NCBI RefSeq assembly: GCF_000013725.1
Contig: NC_007955.1
Coordinates: forward strand, 1 to 64,000
Reading direction: 5' to 3'
From: Methanococcoides burtonii DSM 6242
GTDB lineage: Archaea > Halobacteriota > Methanosarcinia > Methanosarcinales > Methanosarcinaceae
DNA: 64,000 nt
The translations under genes and the position numbers were made by a program. Numbering within the stretch: position 1 is the stretch's first letter; every line of letters starts with the position of its first letter. Below are positions 19,090 through 28,300 of the stretch, in pieces. The notes below the pieces were generated by a model. It ran no database searches, was not told the origin of the DNA, and saw only the letters and a list, made by a program, of their open reading frames with translations.

Positions 19090-19140
19090 TATCTTATCCC
19101 TCTCCTTCTATCCTTTTCTTAACTACTTTTGCTGTATTAT

Positions 19141-19680
19141 TTACTTCAAAGCCTTTATCACAGCTTGTCCATATTTGTTGGCAGCATTTGGGTCCCTACC
19201 AGTTATGATATTCCCATCGACCATGACATCTTTATCCCTGTATTTCGCATCATTGTCTTTCAGGATCTTCACAGTTTCCTCGTTCTTGAAAACAGTGGTC
19301 ATTTTACCTTCCAGCAATCCCGCATTGGCAAGGACCACAGGTGCGATACAGATTGCACCAATGATCTTTCCCTGTTCGTTTGCTTTTCTGACAATTTCCT
19401 GAAGTTCCTTGTTATCCCACAGATATTGCTTTGCTCCTCCACCTCCGGTTATTGAGATTGCATCATAATCATCGATGTTCACATCAGAGATGCTGATATC
19501 CGGACTGACCTTCTTTCCAAGCACGCCTTTTGCTTTCTTTGTGGTGTTGCTCGCAACGGTCACCTTTGCACCACTGTCCTCGAATACCTTCTTTGGTTTA
19601 AGAAATTCTTCATCCCTGAAATTTTCCTGTGCTATTACCATGAGTATTTTCTTCTGCTCTGTCAAAATGATCACCAACAA
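19141..19680 (-). CDS. DJ-1/PfpI family protein
   Basis: A protein of up to 179 residues with the flavodoxin-like DJ-1/PfpI fold. The segment DYDAISITGGGGAKQYLWDN and the nucleophile elbow IGAICIAPVVLANAG with its cysteine are diagnostic. Members are proteases, chaperones or glyoxalases; this sequence does not say which, and isoleucine replaces the common histidine after the cysteine. Start is uncertain: TTG 19680, GTG 19677, or TTG 19668, the last fitting ggtgatc as ribosome binding site and giving MTEQKKILMVIAQ. It converges on the cytochrome gene. Confidence 0.85.
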   Translation of the reverse strand: MLVIILTEQKKILMVIAQENFRDEEFLKPKKVFEDSGAKVTVASNTTKKAKGVLGKKVSPDISISDVNIDDYDAISITGGGGAKQYLWDNKELQEIVRKANEQGKIIGAICIAPVVLANAGLLEGKMTTVFKNEETVKILKDNDAKYRDKDVMVDGNIITGRDPNAANKYGQAVIKALK

Positions 19681-19827
19681 AAAGTTATCTCTTTCTATAA
19701 TTGTGTCCTTTTCTTTGAAAAAGTGTTGCTTTTATCCCCTACTCACAGAATATTGAATGACCGTTGCCTATCACTATTTAGAAACATGTTTAAGCTAACA
19801 TGACTTTAGGAAAATAGGTGTGATCAC

Positions 19828-22650
19828 ATGGAACGTATATACAAATATTATCCTGAAGATTTTGGGGAGCTTACTGTAAATGTCATTCACATGGACCTTT
19901 TGTTCGATGTATATAATGACCATACATATGTTACATCCGATCTGAAGGTCAAGACACTTGAAAATTCGATAGATCATCTTGACCTTAACTGTCGTGATCT
20001 GGAAATAAAGGACATTAGTTGCAAGGACTATGATATATCCTATGATTACAGGCCGGACGAATATATACTGTCCATAAAATTCCCTGCAATGGTGCCGGAA
20101 AACACTGAAATTGTCATTCACACGGAAACCATTTGCAGGCCAACCTCGAATGTACTCGAAGGTCTCTATTATGACGAAACACCGGCAGGTGCACCCCCTC
20201 AGCAGATCACTCAGTGTCAACAGTGGGGCTTCCAGCGCATTGTTCCCTGCATTGACGACATGACTGCAAAATGCACTTACACTACAACAATAATTGCAGA
20301 TGAACGTTACACCAATCTCATATCCAATGGTGATGTGATCGATGAACGTTATTCCATCGGAAATGGCAGGTCAAAGATCATCTATGACAATTCTATCACT
20401 CCCATGGCGACCTATCTCTTCTTTTTGGGAGTGGGTACCTACCGCACTTTCACAAGAGAATTCGAATACCCCTGTGGCGACACTTTCAATCTCGAGTTCC
20501 TGGTCCCTCCGGCATCTGATATATATCCTGCAGAAAAGGCACTTGATGTTCTCTATGATTCGGTTCTGTGGACATATCTTTTCACCGGACCTGAACAATA
20601 CAATGAACTTGACAAGAGGAAAGAGATATATGAGCTTGTCAGGACAAGGGATGGTCTGAAGAAAGAAGGTGACTCTGAAGACCTCCAGTTCGTTCGTGAT
20701 GAACTGAAAAAGCTTGATAGCTCTCTTAAAATGGGCTATAAATATACCGGTACTGTCTATCGTGAGATCGGAATGCAGAACTCTGATTTTGGCGGGATGG
20801 AAAATGTCGGCAATACTACCATCACCACGAACCGCATCATGCCATATCCGGAAACCACTGATCCTGCATTTGAATACATGATACGTGTCAAGGTGCATGA
20901 ATATTATCACAATATCAATGGTTCGGAGGTCACTGGCTGGAGTCCTTTTGAGATCTGGCTTAATGAGGCGGTGACCGTACACATTGAACATCAGTTCCAT
21001 GCTTTCCTTTTCGGAGATAACTACAGCCGTCTGGCGAACGTCTTGGACCTGCTATATCCCGGGGTGGGTACCTTTGCCATTGATAGCGGAGCAGCTTCGA
21101 TGTCTATTGTTCCGGAAGGCTTTAACGATCCCAATGACCTGATAACCGCTGTCACCTATGTGAAAGCACCGGAATTTGTCAGGATGCTTGAAACGTTAAT
21201 GGGCAAGGAAACGTTTGCACGTGCTCTTGATAGTTATCATACGAAGTTCAGTCATTCCAATGCAACAGGTGAGGATTGGCTCAGGACGATGGAAGAGTTC
21301 TCCGGAATGGACTTTTCAGAAATGTCCAAAAACTGGCTTAAACAGACCAAATTCCCTGTCTTGAACATCAATACTTCTTACGACAGCTCGAACCGTTCAT
21401 TTAAGTTTGATCTGGCTCAGGTCGTTCCGGAAGGCAGCACTCATTGGGAATTCCCTTTCGTGGCTGCATTAGTGGATAATGAAGGAACTGATATTGCAGA
21501 ATTCACTGAATGGATAGCTTCTGAAAAAGCTGAGGTTCTTGTGGAAAATGTTGACCTGCCTGCCTTTATTTCTGTGAACCGTGGATATTCGTTCTATGGG
21601 AAGGTCGTTCGTGATGTTTCCGATGATGAATTGCTCCTGCAGGTGGAAAAGGATAACGATATGATCAATAGGTTCGTTGCGTATTACACTCTGGTCGACC
21701 GGGAAAAGATGAAGCTCATTGCAGACAAGGATGCCCGTGTCTCTGAAATGTTCATTGATCTCTTTAGTGAGCTCATAACTGATGATGAACTTATGGAAGA
21801 TGTTGGTGGCCAGTTCCTCTCGATATTCGAATCAGTTGAGGATGTATCTTTATCTCACCGCTATCAGCTCCTTTATGATGTTAAGGAACGTATTCTCAAT
21901 GAAATAGCAAAGAACCGGACCGTTTCGATTCTTAATATCTATCACAAATACCTTACGCTTTCAGTTCCTGCGAACGATACTCTTGAAGAGCAGGCACGTT
22001 GCATTAAAGCCCGTCAGGTCAAGAACCTGGTTCTAAGAATACTTGCGACACTTGATACTCCTTTTGTGCAACAGTTATGCAAGAAACAATTCTATGAAGC
22101 CTCTTGTGCAAGTGACAAACTTGCAGCCTTTGACCGCTATCTTAACAGTTCTGCTGAGGATAAGATGGAACTTCTTGAAATGTTCATGGAGGAGTCAAAG
22201 AAAAGCCTTGTTGCATGGGAGACCTTCTTGTCAATAGTCGCAGGAAATAGCAGTATGGATGCTGTATCCCTTGTCAGGCAGATCGAAGCCTCCGAATCGT
22301 TCCGTATCGAGCAGGCAAATGACCAGCGTGCTCTTTATGGTGGTTTTGCGAGGAACAGGAAAATATCCCTGCAAACGGAAGCTGGACGTGAACTGCTTCG
22401 CGAGATCTTGTCCAAGCTCTCTAATGTCAATGAATATAGTACCACTAGCATGCTGAACGTGTTTGCAAATATAGATCTGATGGAAGAGATATATTATGTG
22501 CCTTTGGTGGATATCCTTGCACAGATGTTGAATGAACTGGATGCTGAAAAGGTTCCGAGTGTCTATAATCGGGTAAGGAAGCTTCTGAAAGGTGCTCCTA
22601 AAGCGGTTGCAAGATATCAGGAAGAAAATGGTACGATCGAAGGGTTCTGA
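19828..22650 (+). CDS. M1 family zinc aminopeptidase (aminopeptidase N type)
   Basis: A 940-residue gluzincin removing N-terminal amino acids from peptides, probably cytosolic since no signal peptide is seen. An N-terminal beta domain (to about 200) includes QCQQWGFQRIVPCIDD. The substrate-binding GGMEN is at 322-326 and the zinc site HEYYH at 357-361 with the third ligand E380 after 18 residues (WLNEAVT). A helical C-terminal domain of the bacterial PepN kind fills 480-940. The start ATG 19828 follows aggtgtgatc. Convergent with the HAD gene six bases downstream. Confidence 0.92.
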   Translation: MERIYKYYPEDFGELTVNVIHMDLLFDVYNDHTYVTSDLKVKTLENSIDHLDLNCRDLEIKDISCKDYDISYDYRPDEYILSIKFPAMVPENTEIVIHTETICRPTSNVLEGLYYDETPAGAPPQQITQCQQWGFQRIVPCIDDMTAKCTYTTTIIADERYTNLISNGDVIDERYSIGNGRSKIIYDNSITPMATYLFFLGVGTYRTFTREFEYPCGDTFNLEFLVPPASDIYPAEKALDVLYDSVLWTYLFTGPEQYNELDKRKEIYELVRTRDGLKKEGDSEDLQFVRDELKKLDSSLKMGYKYTGTVYREIGMQNSDFGGMENVGNTTITTNRIMPYPETTDPAFEYMIRVKVHEYYHNINGSEVTGWSPFEIWLNEAVTVHIEHQFHAFLFGDNYSRLANVLDLLYPGVGTFAIDSGAASMSIVPEGFNDPNDLITAVTYVKAPEFVRMLETLMGKETFARALDSYHTKFSHSNATGEDWLRTMEEFSGMDFSEMSKNWLKQTKFPVLNINTSYDSSNRSFKFDLAQVVPEGSTHWEFPFVAALVDNEGTDIAEFTEWIASEKAEVLVENVDLPAFISVNRGYSFYGKVVRDVSDDELLLQVEKDNDMINRFVAYYTLVDREKMKLIADKDARVSEMFIDLFSELITDDELMEDVGGQFLSIFESVEDVSLSHRYQLLYDVKERILNEIAKNRTVSILNIYHKYLTLSVPANDTLEEQARCIKARQVKNLVLRILATLDTPFVQQLCKKQFYEASCASDKLAAFDRYLNSSAEDKMELLEMFMEESKKSLVAWETFLSIVAGNSSMDAVSLVRQIEASESFRIEQANDQRALYGGFARNRKISLQTEAGRELLREILSKLSNVNEYSTTSMLNVFANIDLMEEIYYVPLVDILAQMLNELDAEKVPSVYNRVRKLLKGAPKAVARYQEENGTIEGF

Positions 22651-22655
22651 TCCCT

Positions 22656-23321
22656 TCACTTTTCAAATATAAAGTCGATTATCTCTGATATTTTTGAAAG
22701 GGTGATGTCGGCTTCTACTTTTTGTCCATTTTCTCTTTTATCACCATAGGCTGCGTAGGCAGTTTGCATTCCTATCTTTCGGGCAGGTTCGATATCTCTT
22801 CTGGGACTGTCTCCTACGAAAAGAGCTTTTGATGGGGGAATTTTCAGAATGTTCAGTGCATAATGGAATACTTTTGGGTCGGGTTTTTTTGCACCGGTCA
22901 TGTCAGTTGTCACAACTGTATCGAAGTAATTGCCAATCTGTGTTCTTTCGATACGTTTAATTGCATTGTATGATTGTGCATCCGTAACAAGTGCGATATC
23001 CAGTCTCTGTTCTTTGAGCTTTTGCAGTGTTTCTATGACGCCGGGATATAGGACGAGTGCTTCCACTTTCACTTTATCATATAGATCGCAACTGATCGCA
23101 TAGTTATCTTCGGAATATAATTTGTTGTCAAGAAGGTAGTCCTGTATGTTCTCAAGGTCTTCAAAACCGGTATTCTCTCTTAGAAAGTATTGAAGCATTG
23201 CTTCTGCATCACCTGTGCCGAGGTGCTCTACTATCCTTTGGCATGCTATTAGTTTTGCTTCCAGAAAATCGAAAAGGGTGTTGTCCATATCAAAAAGGAC
23301 AGCCTGTATATTTCTTGCCAT
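22656..23321 (-). CDS. HAD superfamily hydrolase (phosphatase)
   Basis: A 221-residue haloacid dehalogenase-type phosphatase. Motif I LFDMDNTLFDF holds the nucleophile and acid aspartates; motif II is VTDAQS; the lysine of motif III lies in GAKKPDPKVFHYAL; motif IV is FVGDSPRRDIEPAR. A helical cap between motifs I and II makes it subclass I, as in phosphoglycolate phosphatase. The substrate cannot be told from sequence. Its 3' end nearly meets the aminopeptidase. Confidence 0.9.
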   Translation of the reverse strand: MARNIQAVLFDMDNTLFDFLEAKLIACQRIVEHLGTGDAEAMLQYFLRENTGFEDLENIQDYLLDNKLYSEDNYAISCDLYDKVKVEALVLYPGVIETLQKLKEQRLDIALVTDAQSYNAIKRIERTQIGNYFDTVVTTDMTGAKKPDPKVFHYALNILKIPPSKALFVGDSPRRDIEPARKIGMQTAYAAYGDKRENGQKVEADITLSKISEIIDFIFEK

Positions 23322-23342
23322 GTATTTTTAATATCCTCGCAT

Positions 23343-23693
23343 TCAGTCTGTAAATGCAAGGTATCCCGGGAGGATCACATTAATCCCGGGTACTATTATG
23401 AGTAATCCGTACCATCTTGATCTGTTGGTGGCAAAAGCTATTTCTCCCCAGATGTATGCGAATATAAATAAGTTTATTAATGGAATGAGCAGTCCCAGAA
23501 GTGCTAGGGTCGATGTATTTCCGATCCTGCACATCAATATGAGATTTAATATTGGTATCCATGCCATCCATGAATTTCCAACTTGAGTCTTGGCAGCTAT
23601 TATTTGCAAAGAGTAGGAAATATATGCGTAGAGCAGTATGGCAGCTATAAGGTGTTGTGTGCCAAATCCTGGGTAGAATGATATGATGTCCAT
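23343..23693 (-). CDS. Small membrane protein, DUF5684-like
   Basis: A 116-residue protein with three or four hydrophobic segments and the pattern NSWMAWIPILNLILMCRIG and YIWGEIAFATNRSRWYGLL seen in small archaeal and bacterial membrane proteins of the DUF5684 kind. Function unknown. It starts 21 bases upstream of the HAD gene on the same strand and may share its transcript. Confidence 0.7.
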   Translation of the reverse strand: MDIISFYPGFGTQHLIAAILLYAYISYSLQIIAAKTQVGNSWMAWIPILNLILMCRIGNTSTLALLGLLIPLINLFIFAYIWGEIAFATNRSRWYGLLIIVPGINVILPGYLAFTD

Positions 23694-23791
23694 ATTAGTT
23701 ACCTTTTATTTTCAGATTGTTATACCTTATACTTATCCATACCGGTGATGGATGCAATATTCTATTATAATGTGTGGTTCATTTGTCGTTC

Positions 23792-24694
23792 ATGGCATCA
23801 TCTTCTGTCAAGGGATATCTGGAGATCACGACCGGCTGTATCGTTTATGGTATGGTGGGTGTTTTTCTTGTTCTCATCAATGATATGGGTACTCTGCCTA
23901 TTATCTTTTACAAACTTCTTATTGGTGTGATATTTCTTGCAGGTTATGTGTATCTGACAGGCAAAATGGACCTTATCAAGATAAAAGGCAAACGTAAGCA
24001 CTTATTGCTTCTTGGTATCTTCAAGCTCATGACCATTTATTTTTATTTTACATGCATTCTATATTCGGGGTTGTCAATTGCTATTTTGTTGCTCTATACA
24101 GCACCTATGTATGTTACGTTATTCTCTCCCTTTGTACTCAAGGAAATACCTACGAGGCTTGGCATCGTTGGATTGCTCCTGTCTATGGCAGGCATTGTTC
24201 TGGTGGTGGACCCTTCAAACCTCGTTGGTGCTGGATTTAGTGATATGCACTTTGTTGGTTTGATCGCTGGTATTCTTTCGGGTATATCGTTCAGTTTCCT
24301 TATCATGAATGCACGCTACCTCCGAGATGAATATTCAGGGTTTGCACAATTTTTCTGGGCAACAGTATTTTGTGTAATTGTGCTACTTCCTTTTGCATCG
24401 GATGTTACGGTCCCGGTACTTAAGGACAATTTTATGCTACTGCTTCTTTTTGGAGTGGTGAATACAAGTATAAGTGGAGTTCTCTATTTCACTGGTTTGT
24501 CAAAGGTAAGAACTCAGACTGCTAGTATACTGGCTATGTTTGAGCCTGTAAGTGGGATATTTTTTGATTATGCTCTTTTGCATAGTGTAATATTTGCTGA
24601 AACGGTTTTGGGGTGTGTGTTTATTATTGCAGGTGCTCTTCTTGCTGTTATGGAGAATATCTCTTTTAGAAAGCACCCTGAATTCGAGACGTGA
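23792..24694 (+). CDS. EamA/DMT family transporter
   Basis: A 300-residue drug/metabolite transporter with ten hydrophobic segments in two EamA repeats. Conserved features include YSGLSIAILLLYTAPMYVTL with the helix-3/4 signature and GLSKVRTQTASILAMFEPVS in the second half. Members export metabolites or amino acids; substrate unknown. ATG 23792 is preferred to GTG 23774, since it gives a normal short cytosolic N-terminus (MASSSVKGYLEITTG). Confidence 0.85.
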   Translation: MASSSVKGYLEITTGCIVYGMVGVFLVLINDMGTLPIIFYKLLIGVIFLAGYVYLTGKMDLIKIKGKRKHLLLLGIFKLMTIYFYFTCILYSGLSIAILLLYTAPMYVTLFSPFVLKEIPTRLGIVGLLLSMAGIVLVVDPSNLVGAGFSDMHFVGLIAGILSGISFSFLIMNARYLRDEYSGFAQFFWATVFCVIVLLPFASDVTVPVLKDNFMLLLLFGVVNTSISGVLYFTGLSKVRTQTASILAMFEPVSGIFFDYALLHSVIFAETVLGCVFIIAGALLAVMENISFRKHPEFET

Positions 24695-25002
24695 TCAGTG
24701 TCTTGGAGCCATTTTCTGCTTTGTGAGGGTTCCTTTTGAAAGGGCTATGGACAGTTATATGCAGATTCAATGCTGAATATGGATGATTGCGGATTTGGCA
24801 ATATGCGTCCAAATACATATTTTTATTTTGAGATAAGTTTGTTAGTATTTCATTTAGATGAATACCTTTATATACCAGAAACGGCATATTCAGCGAAGTC
24901 GCTTTTGAATTTATAAAAATTTATAAAGCCACATGGCTGTGTCGGAACAGATAAGTTCCGAGGCTACGGGGTGCGATATCGCATTCTTAAGGAGGACAAT
25001 AT
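24695..25002 (+). promoter_or_regulatory. Promoter region and structured leader of the S13-rpoD operon
   Basis: No gene lies here. TATA-like elements are seen at 24867-24873 (tttatat) and as a tandem pair within 24909-24928 (tttataaaaatttataaa). From the latter, transcription would start near 24945, giving a leader of about 58 bases. That leader holds a 7-bp hairpin TCGGAAC-agataa-GTTCCGA (24942-24961), then the 12-base palindrome TGCGATATCGCA (24972-24983), then the ribosome binding site aaggagg (24989-24995). Such a compact leader suggests autoregulation by a product of the operon; that is inference. Confidence 0.55.
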
Positions 25003-25449
25003 ATGGCAGATGAAGAAATAAGACATCTGGTTCGTATAATGAATACTGATCTGCAGGGCAAAAAGCCAGTGAAGTATGCATTGACCGGTATACGTGGTAT
25101 CGGATTACGAACCTCTCGTGTTATCGTTGACAGTACAGGTATCGACCCAAACGCAGTGATCGGTTACCTTTCTGACGAAGATATTAAAAAACTGGATTCA
25201 ACTATTGATAAGTTCGAAGAGCAACTTCCGAAATGGATGCTCAACAGACAGTTTGACCCTTTAACAGGGGAAAACAAGCACCTTCTTGGTCAGGACATCA
25301 TTCTGACACTTAAAGAAGATCTTAACGACCTCAAGAAATCACGTGCATACCGTGGTCTCAGACATGAGAGAGGTCTCAAGGTCAGAGGACAGAGAACCAA
25401 ATCCACCGGCAGGCGTGGAAGCACCATTGGTGTCAGGAAGAAGAAATGA
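25003..25449 (+). CDS. rps13: 30S ribosomal protein S13 (uS13)
   Basis: Head protein of the small subunit contacting tRNA, 148 residues. The helix-two-turn-helix [19 protein letters not shown] and the basic tail [18 protein letters not shown] are typical. First gene of the archaeal equivalent of the bacterial alpha operon. The ATG at 25003 follows a strong aaggagg. Confidence 0.98.
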   Translation: MADEEIRHLVRIMNTDLQGKKPVKYALTGIRGIGLRTSRVIVDSTGIDPNAVIGYLSDEDIKKLDSTIDKFEEQLPKWMLNRQFDPLTGENKHLLGQDIILTLKEDLNDLKKSRAYRGLRHERGLKVRGQRTKSTGRRGSTIGVRKKK

Positions 25450-25461
25450 GGGTGATGAACT

Positions 25462-26016
25462 ATGGCATATCCAGGTAAAAGTACAAAGAGCTATGACACT
25501 CCACAACATCCATGGCAAGCAGAAAGGATGGCATCCGAGGTCGAGCTCGTTAAGAAGTATGGTCTCCGTAACAAAAGGGAACTCTGGAAATCACTCAGTG
25601 TTCTGAGAAGGTTCAGGGGAGATGCAAGACGTCTTCTTGCAGAGTCCGCAGAATCTGATCTTATAGGTCACTCAAAGACCGAAGCTGATCAGCTCCTTAC
25701 AAAACTTATCAGGTTCTCAATTCTCAAATCTGATTCCAATATCGATGATGTTCTTGGTCTCCAGACCGAGGCTATTCTGGAGCGCAGGCTTCAGACCCAG
25801 GTCCACAGACTTGGACTCGCCCGCACCGCACGTCAGGCAAGGCAGTTCATTACACACGGACATATCGCTATCGATGGTAAGAGGGTAACAGTCCCTGGTA
25901 TGATGGTAACAAGGGAGCAGGAGATGAATGTCGAATATTACGGTACATCACCTATGACCAAGGAATCTCATCCAGAGAGGCCTGCACAGATCGCAGCATC
26001 AGTGGTTGAGGAATAA
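25462..26016 (+). CDS. rps4: 30S ribosomal protein S4 (uS4)
   Basis: Primary assembly protein of the small subunit, 184 residues. The archaeal N-terminus [21 protein letters not shown] and the S4 RNA-binding domain [20 protein letters not shown] with [13 protein letters not shown] are present. In bacteria S4 represses the corresponding operon by binding the S13 leader; whether that holds here is unknown. A gggtgatg ribosome binding site precedes the ATG. Confidence 0.98.
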
Positions 26017-26029
26017 GGAGGAATTAAAT

Positions 26030-26410
26030 ATGGCTAACGGAATCTGGGGTGTTGCACACATCAAGTGCTCATTCAATAACACTATCATCACTGTGACTGA
26101 CCTCACAGGCGCAGAGACCATCGCAAAATCCTCTGGTGGAATGGTTGTAAAGGCAGCAAGGGATGAAAGCTCCCCATATACTGCTATGCAGATGGCTACT
26201 CAGCTTGCAGACATTCTTAGGGACAAGGGTCTCGAGGGTGTCCACATCAAGGTAAGAGCACCGGGTGGAAACAAGCAGAGGAGTCCTGGACCAGGGGCAC
26301 AGGCTGCTATCAGGGCATTTGCAAGAGCTGGCGTCAGGATCGGAAGGATCGAAGACGTAACACCAGTTCCACATGATGGAACTCGTCCAAAAGGCGGAAG
26401 GCGTGTATAA
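26030..26410 (+). CDS. rps11: 30S ribosomal protein S11 (uS11)
   Basis: Platform protein of the small subunit, 126 residues. [20 protein letters not shown] and the C-terminal [17 protein letters not shown] are diagnostic. The start is ATG 26030 behind ggagg (26018-26022); the frame extends back to 26006 inside S4 but without such a site. Confidence 0.98.
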
Positions 26411-26433
26411 TCACAAAGGACAGAGGTTATTTT

Positions 26434-27237
26434 ATGGAAATCGATATACTTGAGTTATCGGACAGATCAGCAAAGTTCATACTGTCAAATACAACTGCAG
26501 CTTTCGCAAATGGAGTTCGTCGCGCAATGCTTGCCGACGTACCTACGCTTGCGATCGATGACGTGAATATCTATAACAATACTTCTGTTCTGTATGACGA
26601 ACAGTTGGCATTGAGATTGGGTTTGATCCCACTCACTACCAGCTTCGACGACTTCGTTCCTCAGGATAAATGTACATGCGATGGGGCAGGTTGCCCTGCA
26701 TGTACTGTTTCATTGACACTCAGTGTAGAAACAGATGAGAGTGGTCAGACGATCGTTCACTCCGGTGATATTGTTTCATCTGATCCGAATGTTCAACCAG
26801 CAGACAAGAACATCCCTATAATTGATCTTAGGGTGGGGCAGAAGGTTGTACTTGAAGCAATTGCTCATATGGGCTACGGTAACAAGCATGCAAAGTGGCA
26901 GGCAGGCGTTGCCTGCGGCTACAAGATCATGCCTATTGTAACCTTTGAAGGCTGTGACGGGTGCGGCATCTGCATCAATTCTTGTCCTAGGAACATCATT
27001 CAACTCATTGATGGATCTGCAATGGTGGCCGATGAAGACCTTCTTAAGTGTTCACTTTGTAGGCTTTGTCAGGATTCCTGCGACATTAATGCAATTACTG
27101 TAAGTGCAGATGAAAAATCTTTCATTTTTACTATGGAATCTGATGGCTCATACACTGCTCAACAGTTAATCTTAAATGCAGTGAATACCATTAAGGGGAA
27201 AGCCTCTGAGATGCAAAACATCTTGAGTACATTGTAA
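26434..27237 (+). CDS. rpoD: RNA polymerase subunit D (Rpb3/alpha homologue) with two 4Fe-4S motifs
   Basis: Assembly-platform subunit of archaeal RNA polymerase, 267 residues. The dimerisation half opens LELSDRSAKFILSNTTAAFA and has FANGVRRAMLADVPTLAID. An inserted ferredoxin-like domain carries CDGCGICINSCP (about residues 174-185) and CSLCRLCQDSC (about 206-216), enough for two 4Fe-4S clusters, as known for Methanosarcina subunit D. A further cysteine group (CTCDGAGCPACT, about 77-88) lies in the first half. Last gene of its operon; a hairpin and T-tract follow. Confidence 0.96.
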   Translation: MEIDILELSDRSAKFILSNTTAAFANGVRRAMLADVPTLAIDDVNIYNNTSVLYDEQLALRLGLIPLTTSFDDFVPQDKCTCDGAGCPACTVSLTLSVETDESGQTIVHSGDIVSSDPNVQPADKNIPIIDLRVGQKVVLEAIAHMGYGNKHAKWQAGVACGYKIMPIVTFEGCDGCGICINSCPRNIIQLIDGSAMVADEDLLKCSLCRLCQDSCDINAITVSADEKSFIFTMESDGSYTAQQLILNAVNTIKGKASEMQNILSTL

Positions 27238-27241
27238 ATTG

Positions 27242-27262
27242 GGAAATCTGATTTCCTTTTTA
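27242..27262 (+). terminator. Terminator after rpoD
   Basis: GGAAAT (27242-27247), ctg, ATTTCC (27251-27256) form a 6-bp hairpin followed by a T-rich run (tttttactttattt) four bases after the rpoD stop. It ends the S13-rpoD operon before the first tRNA-Leu gene. Confidence 0.55.
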
Positions 27263-27288
27263 CTTTATTTAATTTGAAGTATTCCCGT

Positions 27289-27376
27289 GCGGGGGTTGCC
27301 CAGCCAGGTCAAAGGCGCTAGGTTGAGGGCCTAGTCTCGTAGGAGTTCGTGTGTTCGAATCACACCTCCCGCACCA
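27289..27376 (+). tRNA. tRNA-Leu (anticodon GAG), copy 1, CCA encoded
   Basis: Acceptor GCGGGGG pairs with CTCCCGC (one G-U), the anticodon arm is CTAGG-TTGAGGG-CCTAG with anticodon GAG, the variable arm is long (TCTCGTAGGAG), and the T arm is GTGTG-TTCGAAT-CACAC. The mature gene body is 85 bases (27289-27373); bases 27374-27376 read CCA, so the 3' end is encoded or CCA occurs by chance. Confidence 0.97.
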
Positions 27377-27448
27377 AACATACTACTAATATGGAATCGA
27401 TTTATCCTGAGTTCATTGGGATATAAGTTCAATAAACAACAACGAAAT

Positions 27449-27533
27449 GCGGGGGTTGCCCAGCCAGGTCAAAGGCGCTAGGTTGAGGGCCTAGTCTCGT
27501 AGGAGTTCGTGTGTTCGAATCACACCTCCCGCA
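27449..27533 (+). tRNA. tRNA-Leu (anticodon GAG), copy 2
   Basis: All 85 bases match copy 1, 160 bases upstream, but this copy is followed by TCA rather than CCA. The sequence between the copies is not repeated. In many euryarchaea one tRNA-Leu lies between rpoD and the L18e-L13-S9 genes; here a second copy and then decayed DNA follow. Confidence 0.97.
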
Positions 27534-27706
27534 TCATATTCTATTTAATTATTAAACACCGATGCATCTTTTACTCTCTTTTGCTTCCATATAGTCAGTT
27601 TTTGACACATTTACGCAATATATCTAAATTCGATAGCAATTGTGCATACAACATCTTTATTTTTTTCAAAAAATATACAAGAGTGAAGTGGCTAACCGAT
27701 GTAACC

Positions 27707-28300
27707 TTAAATTGAGATTACTTCCCTTTCAGTATGTTCAGCTATTCCAAGAACGATTATTTTTGTTTCGATCAGCGGATTTGAATTTTCCATGAAAAGC
27801 TCATTCTTTTTCACTTAGTTTCACCGAACCATTATCCATATTAGCATTCTTTACGGCTTGTGGATAATTTCATTACCAAGTCTGAATGCATGTTCTAAAG
27901 CTTCCTAGTGTTCATAGAAGCTTTCTCTTCCCTTTTTCAGAGTACGTGTTTAATAAATTGGCTGTATCAAACGTTTCTGCATAAGCATCTCAAAGTGTTT
28001 CGTTATGGGTAGCTTATTCAAACGATTTCTTATCTCCCTTATTGATGTAGATCTCTTGGAAATAGCTTCCAGTAATTCAGCCTCCTCATTACTCAAATCG
28101 ATAGGCTCGTAATCTGTTCTAATAAAGAATTTCGTAGATTGGAAGTTCAGACCAATGATGCCTCTTGATGACATTGGATTATTGGCGGGTTGCTCTAGAA
28201 AATCTGGATATTTTGCTGTAGCCCTGCACAATGAAATAACTCTTCTGGGTCCGATAGCAGTTTATTCTGATATTCGCCAGCTTTCAGATTAACAATTCTC
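27707..28300 (-). pseudogene. Decayed gene of unknown family
   Basis: On the minus strand one frame reads protein-like sequence across several stops. It begins near 28300 (SWRISE, stop, TAIGPRRVISLCRATAKYPD), includes the open piece 28231-27950 with RSTSIREIRNRLNKLPITKH, a winged-helix-like stretch, then a TAA, KKGRESFYEH, a TAG, EALEHAFRLGNEIIHKP and another stop; further frame changes lead to a credible end LIETKIIVLGIAEHTEREVI at 27707. The density of stops shows a dead gene. I do not recognise the family. Confidence 0.55.

Noticed and set aside
20371-21000. 209-residue antisense ORF inside the M1 aminopeptidase
   Set aside because: It lies within conserved catalytic sequence on the other strand and shows no family features.
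26677-26712. Third iron-sulfur site in RNA polymerase subunit D (CTCDGAGCPACT)
   Set aside because: The spacing does not match a ferredoxin motif; I mention the cysteines but do not claim a third cluster.
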